Positions 23,770 through 32,828 of a DNA stretch of 64,000 nt are shown one piece after another. The notes below the pieces were generated by a model that was not told the DNA's origin, did not search any database, and saw only the letters and a program-made list of their open reading frames with translations. The position numbers and the translations under genes are program-made. Every line of letters begins with the position of its first letter. Within the stretch, counting starts at the first letter, position 1. Source of the DNA: Panicum virgatum (Eukaryota; Streptophyta; Magnoliopsida; Poales; Poaceae); NCBI RefSeq assembly GCF_016808335.1, contig NC_053148.1:45710930-45774929 (forward strand), read 5' to 3'.

Positions 23770-24874
23770 TTCTTCCCTGGGTGTTTAGGACCAGGAATAA
23801 CAAGTGCAAGGATAATGTTGCTCTTTCTAGTGCACATTTCAGGGGGAAGGTTATATGGAACAACAAAGACAGGCCAGCAAGAGTATGGGGGCAGCATGAA
23901 CACCAAAAGGTGTAAAACCATCAGTTACCAAACCAAGACACACATTCCTAACCTCATTGTCAAAATTTGGAAACATCTTGTTAAATTCCATCCAAGCTTC
24001 TCCATCCGAAGGGTGAACCATAACACTTTTGTCCCTTGGTTGTGCATGGTAGGTCATGTGCTTTGCTGTGTTCTGTGACATATATAGCCGTTGCAGCCTT
24101 GCAGTAATTGGAAGATAACGTAAAACATTCCGTGGCACTTTCCTAGATTTATTTCCTTGGGCTGGCTCCTCATACCGGGATTCACCACAAACATTGTAGC
24201 TTTCCCTATTTTCATTATCTTTATAATATAGCATGTGTCCTTTGGAGCATACATGAATCTTTACATATGGCATTCCTAGGCTATGCACAAGCTTCTTGGA
24301 CCTATAGAAGTTTTTAGGGAGATCCTTAGCAGCCTCATCTCCAATAGCTTCATGTAGGAGATTTATTATTTCATTGTAACCAGCTTCAGGCAAATTATAT
24401 TGTGTTTTAATAGTCATAAGTCGTGCTACTATGGACAAACAGGACTGAGATGTTCTATCATGCAGTGGAATATCTGCTTCCTCTAGCAGTTTATATAATT
24501 CCTTTGCAGCTTGAGTTGGCTCCTCATTAGGAGTCACACCTTCTGCACCAATAGCATCAAGTAGCATTTCACCCATCCTATCTGAGGTACCAACATATTC
24601 ATTGTCTACTTGATCAGGAATGTCAATTTCCCCATGCCTAGTCCATCTCTCATACCCCAACTGGAAACCATTGCGACATAAATGTATCTCCATTTCATCC
24701 CTTTTACGCTTGTGGCAACAATCACACTTAGTACATGGACACCTAGACCTCCCATCAATAGCTTCAGGTAAGGAAAAAAGCATGGTCCAAAAAAGCATCC
24801 AGACCATCTTTCCAAGCTGGACTAAATAATTTGCCTTTCCGCTCATTGTACATCCAACTACGATCCTCACCCAT
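23770..24874 (-). pseudogene. CACTA TNP2-type transposase, N-terminal half, frameshifted and truncated
   Basis: The best start is the ATG at 24874 (MGEDRSWMYNERKGK), upstream of the ATG of the longest open stretch. It opens the transposase-associated domain with SLPEAIDGRSRCPCTKC and CHKRKRDEMEIHLC. The frame changes in a T-run near 24778 (one T too many), then stays open to about 23890, where an extra C shifts it again. The TNP2 core follows: VPRNVLRYLPITARLQRLY, EFNKMFPNFDNEVRNV and LVTDGFTPFG, with the conserved Asp of the DGF motif. It stops after PGPKHPGKNFN; the downstream catalytic part is missing and unrelated TNPA-side sequence follows directly. Family function: cut-and-paste transposition. 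Confidence 0.8.
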
Positions 24875-24879
24875 GGTAC

Positions 24880-27265
24880 TTCACCTAAATATTACCGTTC
24901 AAATTTCAGAAAAAAAATCATATTACTTAGATGTAAAATAAAGGCACCTATGATAAATGTCCTTCAGCAACATTTTTTATTTTGGATACACAAAATGTTT
25001 GGCTAAACTGAATATGCATTTATAATTTGTCCCTTCTAAAATGGGATTGACAGAACCTATTGTGAATTATATCCAGGAGGTTGTGGCAATAGCTACCAAA
25101 GTAACAGTTATATATTTAACGAGTAGTGCTTGAACTAGTTGAAGTTTCCTTGCATAAACACTAAGACAAATGTAGCAGCTCCTAAGAACCATCTGATGCA
25201 CTTGCTGTATAGTGACCTCTGTTCTTTGTTACACTTTCACCTTACTGTTTCACCAATTAACCAATGACTTATTACGAGACAGATTGATTATAGCACCAGG
25301 AAGGCAATATTGGCATCAAACTATTGTACACGTGAAAGCTCAAAAAAATACAGATTGAATAGGAACCCTAATCAAATTCGTTCATACATGATATATATGC
25401 AAACAATCTTCCACAACCAAGGTTCAGAGATAGCCGATGCTTAGCATACCCACGACGTTTAACCATTGGGTTATCAAAATACCCACAAACAATCGAGGCA
25501 CAGCAATGAAAAATTAAATCATCACAAAGAGAAAAGGTAGCAGGGGGATGGTAAACAGAGAAGATGGGGTGAGAGGGAGACCTGGTTTCTTGCTTTTCCC
25601 TTCAAGCCAATTACGATCTCCTGTTTGATCTCTGGGCAGCAGCAAGACAGCACACCAGCCGATAGCCGCCAGCCGCCAGCCGCTAGACGCCAGACGAGAA
25701 GAAGATTAGATTAGATCAGATCGAAGGAGGTGAAAAGGCTTTTTAGGAAGGAACGGTCTGATAGAGGCCGGGCGCGTGATTATAGGGAAGTGGCGGAGAG
25801 ATTGGGCGCGATAAACTTTTCGTTGCGCGCTAAAATTGCTCTGTCCGCCGCCTCTACTTCCCGCGTGCAGATTTATATTTAATTAACTCCCAACTATCCT
25901 ATATGTATTTTATATCGTACAAAATTTCAAGATCTTTTTTTTTTGGTGGACAAAATTTCAAGATGTTGTTGTTGTGGAGTTGGTCGCCTGCACTCTTGGG
26001 ATTTAGTTGGTCCTGTTTTCGAATCTTGATGACATCTTTTTTTTAACTGGACCTAATTTTTTCATGTTCCTTATCCAGTGCCCATGTTTGATTTACATCT
26101 AGGAAATAATTCTTTGACAACAATTCAATGAATGCAGCAGTACTAATATTTCACATATATATAGCAATATACTTGGACTTATTTTGATGTGCGAATTGGG
26201 GCTAATAATAGTATCATGCCTCTTGTATTTTGGAGTTTAATAATTAACTTAAACCTTGATGAAATAAAATTTCTTATTTACTAAAAGAACTTAGTTACAA
26301 TGATTATAAAGTACTAATTGGGTACTTTCAAGTATTTTTGCCTTAATTTTTCTGACCATTGATCAATGGAAGGCATTTATAAACATTAAACTAAATTAGT
26401 ATTGGATCCCACTTTTTGGTACTTAGTCTCACTTTTTTATACCACCAGTTACTTTAGCCTAGGTACTTCCAACCTTAACCACTGTACGATTCTATTAAAT
26501 GACAACTTTTACTTTTCTCGGTCATTGTAAAAATTCTCTTACTAAAATATTGAAGCAAAATGAATATTACTATTCTAATGTAAACTGTTGGTTCTCGATG
26601 CCGAGTTCAGTAAGACTATTATTTGGGCTATTTCGGGTAGTCCCCACTGATTCACTTACACAATCTCTCTCTTCAACAGTGGCAGCTAGATTGGAAAAAT
26701 ATTTTATGAGCCAAATAGCCTTTGGATCCAACCATACGAAAGGCTATTTTATTGGAGGGCTGTTTGCTTGAACTAAATAGCTCTAGTCCAAATAGTCAAG
26801 AGCTAGTTCTCCAAACACACCAGTCTCATAATACACTGGATGATGATAGGACAACGTCTCTCATAAATCACGTCAAAAGTGCTTGTACATTTTAGGAGGC
26901 TAATATGATCTCAAAGAAGACACGTGTCCTAGTAGGAGACATGTTTGACACAATCAAATGAGCTTCATGCAGAGTCTCCGTAACAGAGTGGCTAGTGTAG
27001 TTAGATGCAGAAAAATAAGGATAATAATTTTATCCAATGAGAAACTCAGAAACATATATGAATTATTAAAGATAACTAATCAACCAACCATATGAATAAT
27101 CCCTGCAATGTAAAAAAAAAAGAATAAGAAAACAAATATGCATGACATGGGTACATATGGATATGGTCATGACCATCGACCTGTATAACTAATAATAGCC
27201 AAGAGTTACATAAACACCCATTGGCAAATGCTCCTAATCACCATGTGTGAAATATGACTAGGGAA
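24880..27265. other. CACTA internal sequence upstream of TNP2, probable promoter and leader
   Basis: 25550-25860 is GC-richer, with an AGCCGCCAGCCGC-type short repeat, and probably holds the first exon or promoter of the minus-strand transposase gene. The rest is AT-rich with no coding signal. Confidence 0.4.
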
Positions 27266-27630
27266 AAAGGATTGAACCATCGGCCATTCAACACAAATGC
27301 CAACAGGTCAATGAGTAACCATCGGCTATAGTTCATGAATAGCTGACCGTCCTTTTAAAACTGTAGATGATTGTGTAACTGTTGGCCATCACGTCCATTT
27401 ACCGTGTGTCACATAGAAACGGTTGGGAAACACTTAGCGCCGTCGGTCATATGATCTAATGCCTGACTAGTTAACATATGACCCTCGGGAAATCATTGTA
27501 CCGTCGGCTATTAGTTACAAACACCGACCGTTCAACTTTTAACCATCAGTGACATCTTAACCATTGGCCATCTACATTCTCCCCAACTGCCCCTTGGCCA
27601 TTGTACTACCCTGTCGGCCTAAGTTGGATT
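27266..27630. repeat. CACTA subterminal repeat array (right)
   Basis: Motifs such as ACCATCGGCCATTC, ACCATCGGCTATAG, CTGTTGGCCATCAC, GCCGTCGGTCATAT and TACCGTCGGCTATT recur to the right terminus. They belong to the same family as the left array. Confidence 0.75.
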
Positions 27631-27845
27631 TCTAGTAGTGATAGAATAGTTTCTTGATAGGAAAGGCTATAGGTTGCTAAACTCTTTTGGGATAGGGGTT
27701 TCACACTAGAACAACCTAGTTGCACATCTAGATAGTTTGTTTTAGTTTAAGTTTTGTGCAAACTAGTTGGAGCCACAGGTCTAAGTTTTTATTAGTGCCT
27801 AATTCACCCCCTCCCCCTCTTAGGCTTGAGCACCCGATCCTTTCA

Positions 27846-29063
27846 CTAGGCATCGCTCAACTGATTACTTTAATGAATAATTTGAGCAGGTTATCATATC
27901 CTCTTAATGAAGAAAACGTGCTTATTTCCTTGAAAAAAAATGTGGTTATGGACAATTCTGGGGAAGACAATCATCTCACCTATAGTTGGTAACCTAAAAA
28001 AAAGGGCCTGCTACTACTTGGGGAACAATTACATTTGCTCAAAGTGTCTCGAATTCATGTCAAATTTGCACCTGTCTGGCGTTACGTATGTATTTTGTTT
28101 GCAAGTGTGAGTAAACTAATAACCGTCTATTGATAGAGTAAAATCAAATTCTGCTCTGTTCTCTTTGTTGATCACCAACAAGGCTGCTGGAATGCCGTTG
28201 ATGTTTATGTGGCTAGCTTTTTGAAAACTATTTATGTGGCTAGCTAACCTTTAATTTTGTACGCCACCGTAACCATGCATGTACAGTGTACATATACAAG
28301 CTTTGTCAAAATTATTCACTCTGTTCGCTGGGCTGGAGCTGGAGTGGTGTGAGAGAAAAATACTGTTGGCCGGAAGCTGGTGCTGGAACGGTGTGAAACG
28401 AAAATACCGTTGGACTAGAGGCTGCTGGATCTGCCGAACAGAGTGATTATGAAGAATCAAAGATAACCAAGAACAAAGAACACAGATTACGAACGATTAG
28501 CATTCGAGACTTCTCAGAGTTTGCTCAGAGCATGAAAAAGAGTGGTAATATTTATCAGTCAATACTCAATAGAACAAATGATGATACACTACATGAAAAT
28601 TAACCGCCAGATCGATCAACAGTGTGCCAACAATGGGAAAAAAAGGATGCATGCCATCTCAAAAGAAGAGAGAACCAATGAATGGAAGCAGTGAAGCACA
28701 AACATCAACAGTATGAGACTACTAGTAAAATTAGTCCAGAAAGAGAAGCCTGGTAATTAAGCCTTCCATTATATTATCTCCCATCTTCATTGCATTGCAT
28801 ACACAAACCAAGCAGGATCCAGGAAACCCTACAGTACCAAGTACACCTACTACTATTTCCCAGCAGAGCTGAGCAGCTAGAACAGCAGGAAATGCATGTA
28901 ACCAACCAAAAGAGATCGGGTAGAAAATCCTTAAGAACAGCTGCAGCAAGTACGCGTGTTGATCGATCTATCACGACGAGATCGATCTTAACACTAGATA
29001 AACCTCCGACGATGAGTAATTCATCCATTGTTTAAGACCTAGTACCTCGATTCGGCTACACGG
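27846..29063. other. Intergenic and 3' flank of the ALOG gene
   Basis: No gene recognised. 28316-28446 holds a small MITE. The last few hundred bases next to 29064 would be the 3' UTR of the minus-strand ALOG gene; I could not identify its poly(A) signal with confidence. Confidence 0.45.
28316..28446. mobile_element. Small MITE with TCACTCTGTTCG termini
   Basis: The 131-bp segment opens TCACTCTGTTCG and closes CGAACAGAGTGA, a perfect 12-bp inverted repeat. TTAT stands on both sides (28312-28315, 28447-28450). The interior repeats related GCTGG..CTGGAGTGGTGTGA text. Probably hAT-like; superfamily uncertain. Confidence 0.65.
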
Positions 29064-29900
29064 CTAGTTGAACACTGAGAGCGGCAGCATGCACCCCGCC
29101 GCGTGCGCCTCCGCCGCCGCCGCCATCGCCAGCGCTATCTCGTCCCCGCTGCCGGCGCCGGCGCCGGCGCTGCTGCCGCTGCTGCTGCCATTGCCAGCAG
29201 CGACCGCTTTGGGGTGGCCGCCCGGCACCAGGCTGAAGCCGTGCAGGAACTGCGGGTGCGGGATGAAGCCGTGCAGGAAGTGGTGGTGCTGGTGCACGGC
29301 GTGCGCCCGCGCTTCGGTGGCCGTGGCCCTCTCAGTCGCCTCGTCCGACAGAGCCGGCGAGGAGGCGGGAGCGGCAGCCTGGGGCGGGGGAGTCGCGGCG
29401 GCTTGCTGCTGCTGCTGGGAGTGCTGGGACGAGGAGGAGGGGCGCTTCCGGCGCTTCTTCTCGTAGGCGATGCCGCGCGCCTTGGCCTGGCTGTCGCGGA
29501 CCTCGCGGAGGTAGAGGCGCACGGCGCGCGCGCCGAAGGGGTTGGCCTCGGGGCGACCCCCGTGCTCCTCGAAGGCGGCGCGGAGGCGGCCGACGAGCGC
29601 GTCGAGGCTGCCCCACGCCTGGCGGAGCGGGCACGGGCACGGCGCGGGCGGCGACGGGTGGCCGAAGAAGGGGCAGCCCGGCGCGTGGACCTTGGTCTTG
29701 CCGAACTGGTCGAGGTAGCGCAGGAACTCGAGGACGTGCGCGCCGCTGCAGCGCGCCAGCTCCAGCGGCGGCCGGTGGTTGCGCAGGTACTGCCCGAAGG
29801 TGTGCCAGTCCCGGCGCTTCTGCGACTCGTACCGGCTCGGCCGCGGCGCGTTCCCGCCCGCCGCCGCGCCGGGGCTGTCGGCCGCGCCTCCGCCCTGCAT
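29064..29900 (-). CDS. ALOG-domain (G1-like / LSH) nuclear protein
   Basis: The single-exon frame encodes 278 residues from the ATG at 29900. The apparent longer frame starts at a GTG (29954) and I reject it. Residues ~22-148 form a complete ALOG (DUF640) domain: [39 protein letters not shown], the zinc-ribbon insert [19 protein letters not shown] (ligand candidates H72, C76, H81, C88, C90), [10 protein letters not shown] and [16 protein letters not shown]. The basic run KKRRKR (148-153) is the family's nuclear signal. The tail is low-complexity (Gln, Ala, His, Ser/Gly) and ends [12 protein letters not shown] proteins are plant-specific DNA-binding or co-regulatory factors controlling light-dependent growth, meristem and floral organ identity (rice G1, TAWAWA1, TH1). 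I cannot say which paralogue this is. No damage seen. Confidence 0.93.
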   Translation of the reverse strand: MQGGGAADSPGAAAGGNAPRPSRYESQKRRDWHTFGQYLRNHRPPLELARCSGAHVLEFLRYLDQFGKTKVHAPGCPFFGHPSPPAPCPCPLRQAWGSLDALVGRLRAAFEEHGGRPEANPFGARAVRLYLREVRDSQAKARGIAYEKKRRKRPSSSSQHSQQQQQAAATPPPQAAAPASSPALSDEATERATATEARAHAVHQHHHFLHGFIPHPQFLHGFSLVPGGHPKAVAAGNGSSSGSSAGAGAGSGDEIALAMAAAAEAHAAGCMLPLSVFN

Positions 29901-29938
29901 GACGCACCTCAGCTCCCTCCGCGCTAGCTGCTCACGCC

Positions 29939-30055
29939 TCAGATCTGCATCCACGACACGCGCGCCCTCGATTAGTGCAGGCCCATCGCCGGGAACCAGG
30001 AGACAAGAATCTAACGGAGCTTTCCACCGCCAGCAGCGAGCGAGCTCGATTACAT
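29939..30055 (-). promoter_or_regulatory. Three very short upstream ORFs in the ALOG 5' leader
   Basis: Reading toward the gene: ATG-TAA (30055-30050), a start codon followed immediately by a stop; ATG GGC CTG CAC TAA (29986-29972); and ATG CAG ATC TGA (29950-29939), which ends 38 nt before the main ATG. All three precede the ALOG start on any leader that includes this stretch. Minimal AUG-UAA ORFs stall ribosomes in Arabidopsis NIP5;1 (boron response); any such effect here is inference. Confidence 0.55.
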
Positions 30056-30056
30056 G

Positions 30057-30416
30057 CTAGAAAAAGAGAAGCTTTCGAGGCGGCGGAAAGCGGGGGAGGA
30101 AGAAGAAATTAGTAAACTAGAAGCTGGGGATTTCGTGGTCCTGGATCCTGCCGCTACTTAATTCGAGGAAAAAAAAAAGAGCTAGGGTTTTGCAATGGGG
30201 GAAATCAGCTGGTCCAGAGCAGGTACGGCGCCTCAGAGGGCATCGCATCCCGAAAATTGCCTGATCTGAGGTCAGCAGCTGCAGCGGCAGCCTAGAAACT
30301 GGCGCGCAGTGGCTGGAAGGGACGAGAGTCAGTAGGAGAGCCACGCCAAATTAACCCGGCGCGCGCGGAGCTGCAGGAATTAATCCCTGCGCCGATCGAA
30401 CGGCCATCGTCCTCAC
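30057..30416 (-). other. Probable 5'-UTR intron of the ALOG gene
   Basis: The minus strand has a strong donor at 30416 (GCAG|GTGAGG) and a good acceptor ending at 30057 after a pyrimidine tract (CTTCTCTTTTTCTAG). This gives a 360-nt intron. Other acceptors exist (TTTCTAG and CTTCTAG upstream), so the 3' border is less sure than the donor. With this border, exon 2 would begin C-ATG-TAA. Confidence 0.45.
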
Positions 30417-30612
30417 CTGCGCGCCGGCCGGCCGGCCGACCTCGTCTCGTCACCACACCCCCCGCTCTGGCCGTCGATCAGGGGCGGCGCGCCGAAGCAG
30501 CAGATGCGGTTTCCCTTTCTGGCGAGAGCCTGCAGCAGGAGGCGAGCGGCGGCGGTGGTCGAGGAGCGAGGAGGACGGGTGTGGGGAGGCGGTAGGGTGG
30601 GTGGGGGGCGCG

Positions 30613-30618
30613 TATATA
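30613..30618 (-). promoter_or_regulatory. TATA box of the ALOG gene
   Basis: CTATATAC on the minus strand in an otherwise GC-rich region, about 715 bp upstream of the start codon. It predicts transcription start near 30580-30588 and a first exon of roughly 165 nt without an ATG. Assigned from sequence and position. Confidence 0.5.
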
Positions 30619-30854
30619 GCTGGGAGGCTGCTAGAGCTAGCTAGACAGTGGAGGCGAGGACGGAGCTGCAGCGGAGGGAGGAGGGGGAAAGGCGAGGAGG
30701 GAGAAGGGGACGCGGCCCACCGGCCGGGCGGTGACCCCAATCATTTATGGCCATGGCAGGTGCAACAGTATCGTATGCGCCCGGCCGGTTTGCATCCGCC
30801 TCTGCATTTGCGCACGCCGCTAGCTGACTGGTTTTTACCGGCGCCCAGTGTCGT

Positions 30855-31198
30855 GGCTTGTTTGGTCGGTGCTAATTTCTAGTGCTAGTGAATAGTAAAA
30901 ATTTTTGACCGTTAATTACGGTGTCAAACGAAGTCAGTTTACAAAACCAACTTCAGAACCCCTGCGCTAGTGACTATAAAGAATCAAACAAGGCCTTTGA
31001 CCGCGTGATTAGAGGATGATTACTGTAGCATCACTGTAGCAAATCATCGATTAATTACTGTCATTAGATTCGTCGCGAAAAATTACACACATTTCTAAAA
31101 AGATTTTGCAAATAGACTTCATTTATTACTTCATGCATGCGAGATTTTTTTTTCGAGATGCATGCGTGCTAGATTTCTAGCTCATCCAAACAAGGCCC
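30855..31198 (+). mobile_element. MITE-like repeat, family 1, copy 3
   Basis: Opens GGCTTGTTTGG and closes CCAAACAAGGCCC. The interior matches 11885-12200 nearly throughout (GTGTCAAACGAAGTCAGTTT, CCCCTGCGCTAGTGAC, GATTAGAGGATGATTACTGT). It lies in the upstream region of the ALOG gene, about 240 bp beyond the TATA box. Confidence 0.65.
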
Positions 31199-31257
31199 AT
31201 ACCAATACGTGCAGCGACTCCAATAGTGTAGCGTACTCCGTGGACAAGCATGCTTCA

Positions 31258-31751
31258 CCCTGTACATGGTCCGGTTTCACCGGATTTTGGTTACAAACCA
31301 ACTCAAACCGCCAAAGAGCTCAGTTGACAGTTTAGAAACCATGGATTGGACGGTTATCATTTAAACCGGCCACTACTTACAGCAAACGTATCAAGTAAGG
31401 CCAATGCAGCGACGCGCGTCGTCCTCTCCGTCGGATGCTGCTCCACGCGGCGTCATGCTCTCGTTCCTCAGGTGCATGGGGTTCATCGTTGTCATCTAGC
31501 CTGCCATGGGGGCTCGAGCTTGCGTTGTTCTCGTTGTTCCTGCTCATGTCAGGCCTCGCTCTTCCATGGTCGCGAGGGCGCTGGTGTTGACGAGGCGCAG
31601 TGCGGAGACGGACTCGTTCAAGCACGTTGAGCTTGGAACGGGTTATGCGGTTAAAGCCGGACTCAAACCAACCCATACATGGGTTCGAGGAGTGGTTTAG
31701 TATGGGCTGGTTACGCGGGTTGTCCGGTTTGAAACCGGACCATGTACAGGG
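31258..31751. mobile_element. Foldback element with 22-bp perfect TIRs and GC-rich cargo
   Basis: The left end CCCTGTACATGGTCCGGTTT(CA) at 31258-31279 is repeated perfectly inverted at 31730-31751. An AGCATGC lies just outside each end, with a few different bases between. The 494-bp unit has AT-richer arms and a GC-rich centre (about 31390-31625) with ORFs on both strands. The centre has no recognised domain and could be captured host sequence. Confidence 0.65.
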
Positions 31752-32788
31752 CTGCATGCTGGCCTGATGATGTTTGACTCGCTAAGCTAGATCTGCACTA
31801 CAGTCTGTGACTTCGATGTAGCACCCAAACTGCACAAGCATGTATGCGCGCGAAGGGATGGATTTGGCAATAGGAATGTGAATGCGTTGTGGCCGGGGGC
31901 ATGCTTGGTTCTCGTTCTCTGCTGGCTGCTGCCTCACATTCTTGCCGGAGTTCAGTACTCCTTCTCTTGTGCTGAAAATTGACCGACTGACTTTTGAGAA
32001 GAAGAGTTGTGTCAATGACGCGTGGGCTAGCAGGCTAAGACGTTAGGCGGATTAAATATGCGATAGCAACCGAACACTGCGTAGCAAAAACTGCGGATGC
32101 CTAAGGTTAGGCATGACGTCGAACGTTAAGCATCCTACGAATCTAATAGAAATTCCGGACCTATTTAAAATATCTTCAACTTTAATAATTCACAATGCTG
32201 CTGGTCACCTTCGACACGAGTTTTTTTTTGAGTCGGGGCAATCAATAGTACTTATTAACCATTTATTTTTTATTTGAATTATAAGCATATGAGGTTTAAT
32301 CTACTTCACTTAGGCCGTCGTACTTGTCCTAGATGGCTAGAGTAATCCCTTATTGCATATTATCATGCGTATTAGGTTCTTGACCATACTTTTTTTTTAG
32401 GAATAGCTAGGTCCTTGAATCCTTGACCATATTTCTCACCTTCCTCCTTTTCTAATTTGTCCACTCTTCATGCATAGACCAATTGTTAAATCACTCTAGG
32501 AGAAAATAGTTTCTAGGTGCAAAGCGATGAGGCGGTACTGCGTTGCCTAGCACCTACCAAGGCTTCAACTAGGACTACCATTTCAAGTAGTTTGAAAGTT
32601 CTCCAATTTTATCTGGAAGATTTTTATTTAGTTTTGGGGCATTGATGTTTTTTTTGTAAAAAAAACTACACCTAGCAATTTTGAAAGGTTTTCCATCGTT
32701 CTGAAATTTCCAATGATTTTTTTTTCAAAATATTTCAACTTCTTGTGAAATATTTGCACTTCCTTTTTAGAGAAAAAGCCTTCTACTT

Positions 32789-32828
<40 letters not shown>

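Larger units (their letters stand above)
20571..27640 (-). mobile_element. CACTA (En/Spm) transposon, 7070 bp, TSD ATA
   Basis: The left terminus is CACTACAAGGATCC; the right terminus, read inward on the other strand, is CACTACTAGAAATCC. The 3-bp direct repeat ATA flanks it (20568-20570, 27641-27643). Subterminal regions (about 20590-21060 and 27270-27630) are full of short GTCGGCC/ACCGTCGG-type motifs in both orientations, as expected for transposase-binding arrays. Both coding regions run on the minus strand and are damaged, so the element is non-autonomous. It moves by cut-and-paste in the nucleus when TNP2/TNPA-type proteins are supplied. Confidence 0.9.
20307..27845 (+). repeat. Solo LTR of the A/B family, internally deleted and split by a CACTA element
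   Basis: The left part (20307-20570) begins TGTAACGAATATGGCACC like the LTRs of elements A and B. The right part (27644-27845) ends GAGCACCCGATCCTTTCA like them. Flanks CCAGG (20302-20306) and CTAGG (27846-27850) agree at 4 of 5 bases, as an old TSD would. About 1 kb of the usual ~1.45 kb LTR is missing near 20480. Removing the CACTA element and one ATA joins the text to match the LTR of element B. Confidence 0.8.

Noticed and set aside
29103..29927. 274-codon plus-strand ORF opposite the ALOG gene
   Set aside because: It is a GC-rich antisense shadow of a strongly conserved minus-strand coding region; composition explains it.
29901..29954. N-terminal extension of the ALOG frame to 29954
   Set aside because: The frame would start with GTG. 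Plants initiate at ATG, the ATG at 29900 is in frame, and an out-of-frame ATG-stop uORF lies within the supposed extension.
32791..32824. GA tract as a regulatory GAGA element
   Set aside because: Plain microsatellite far from any gene that I can support.
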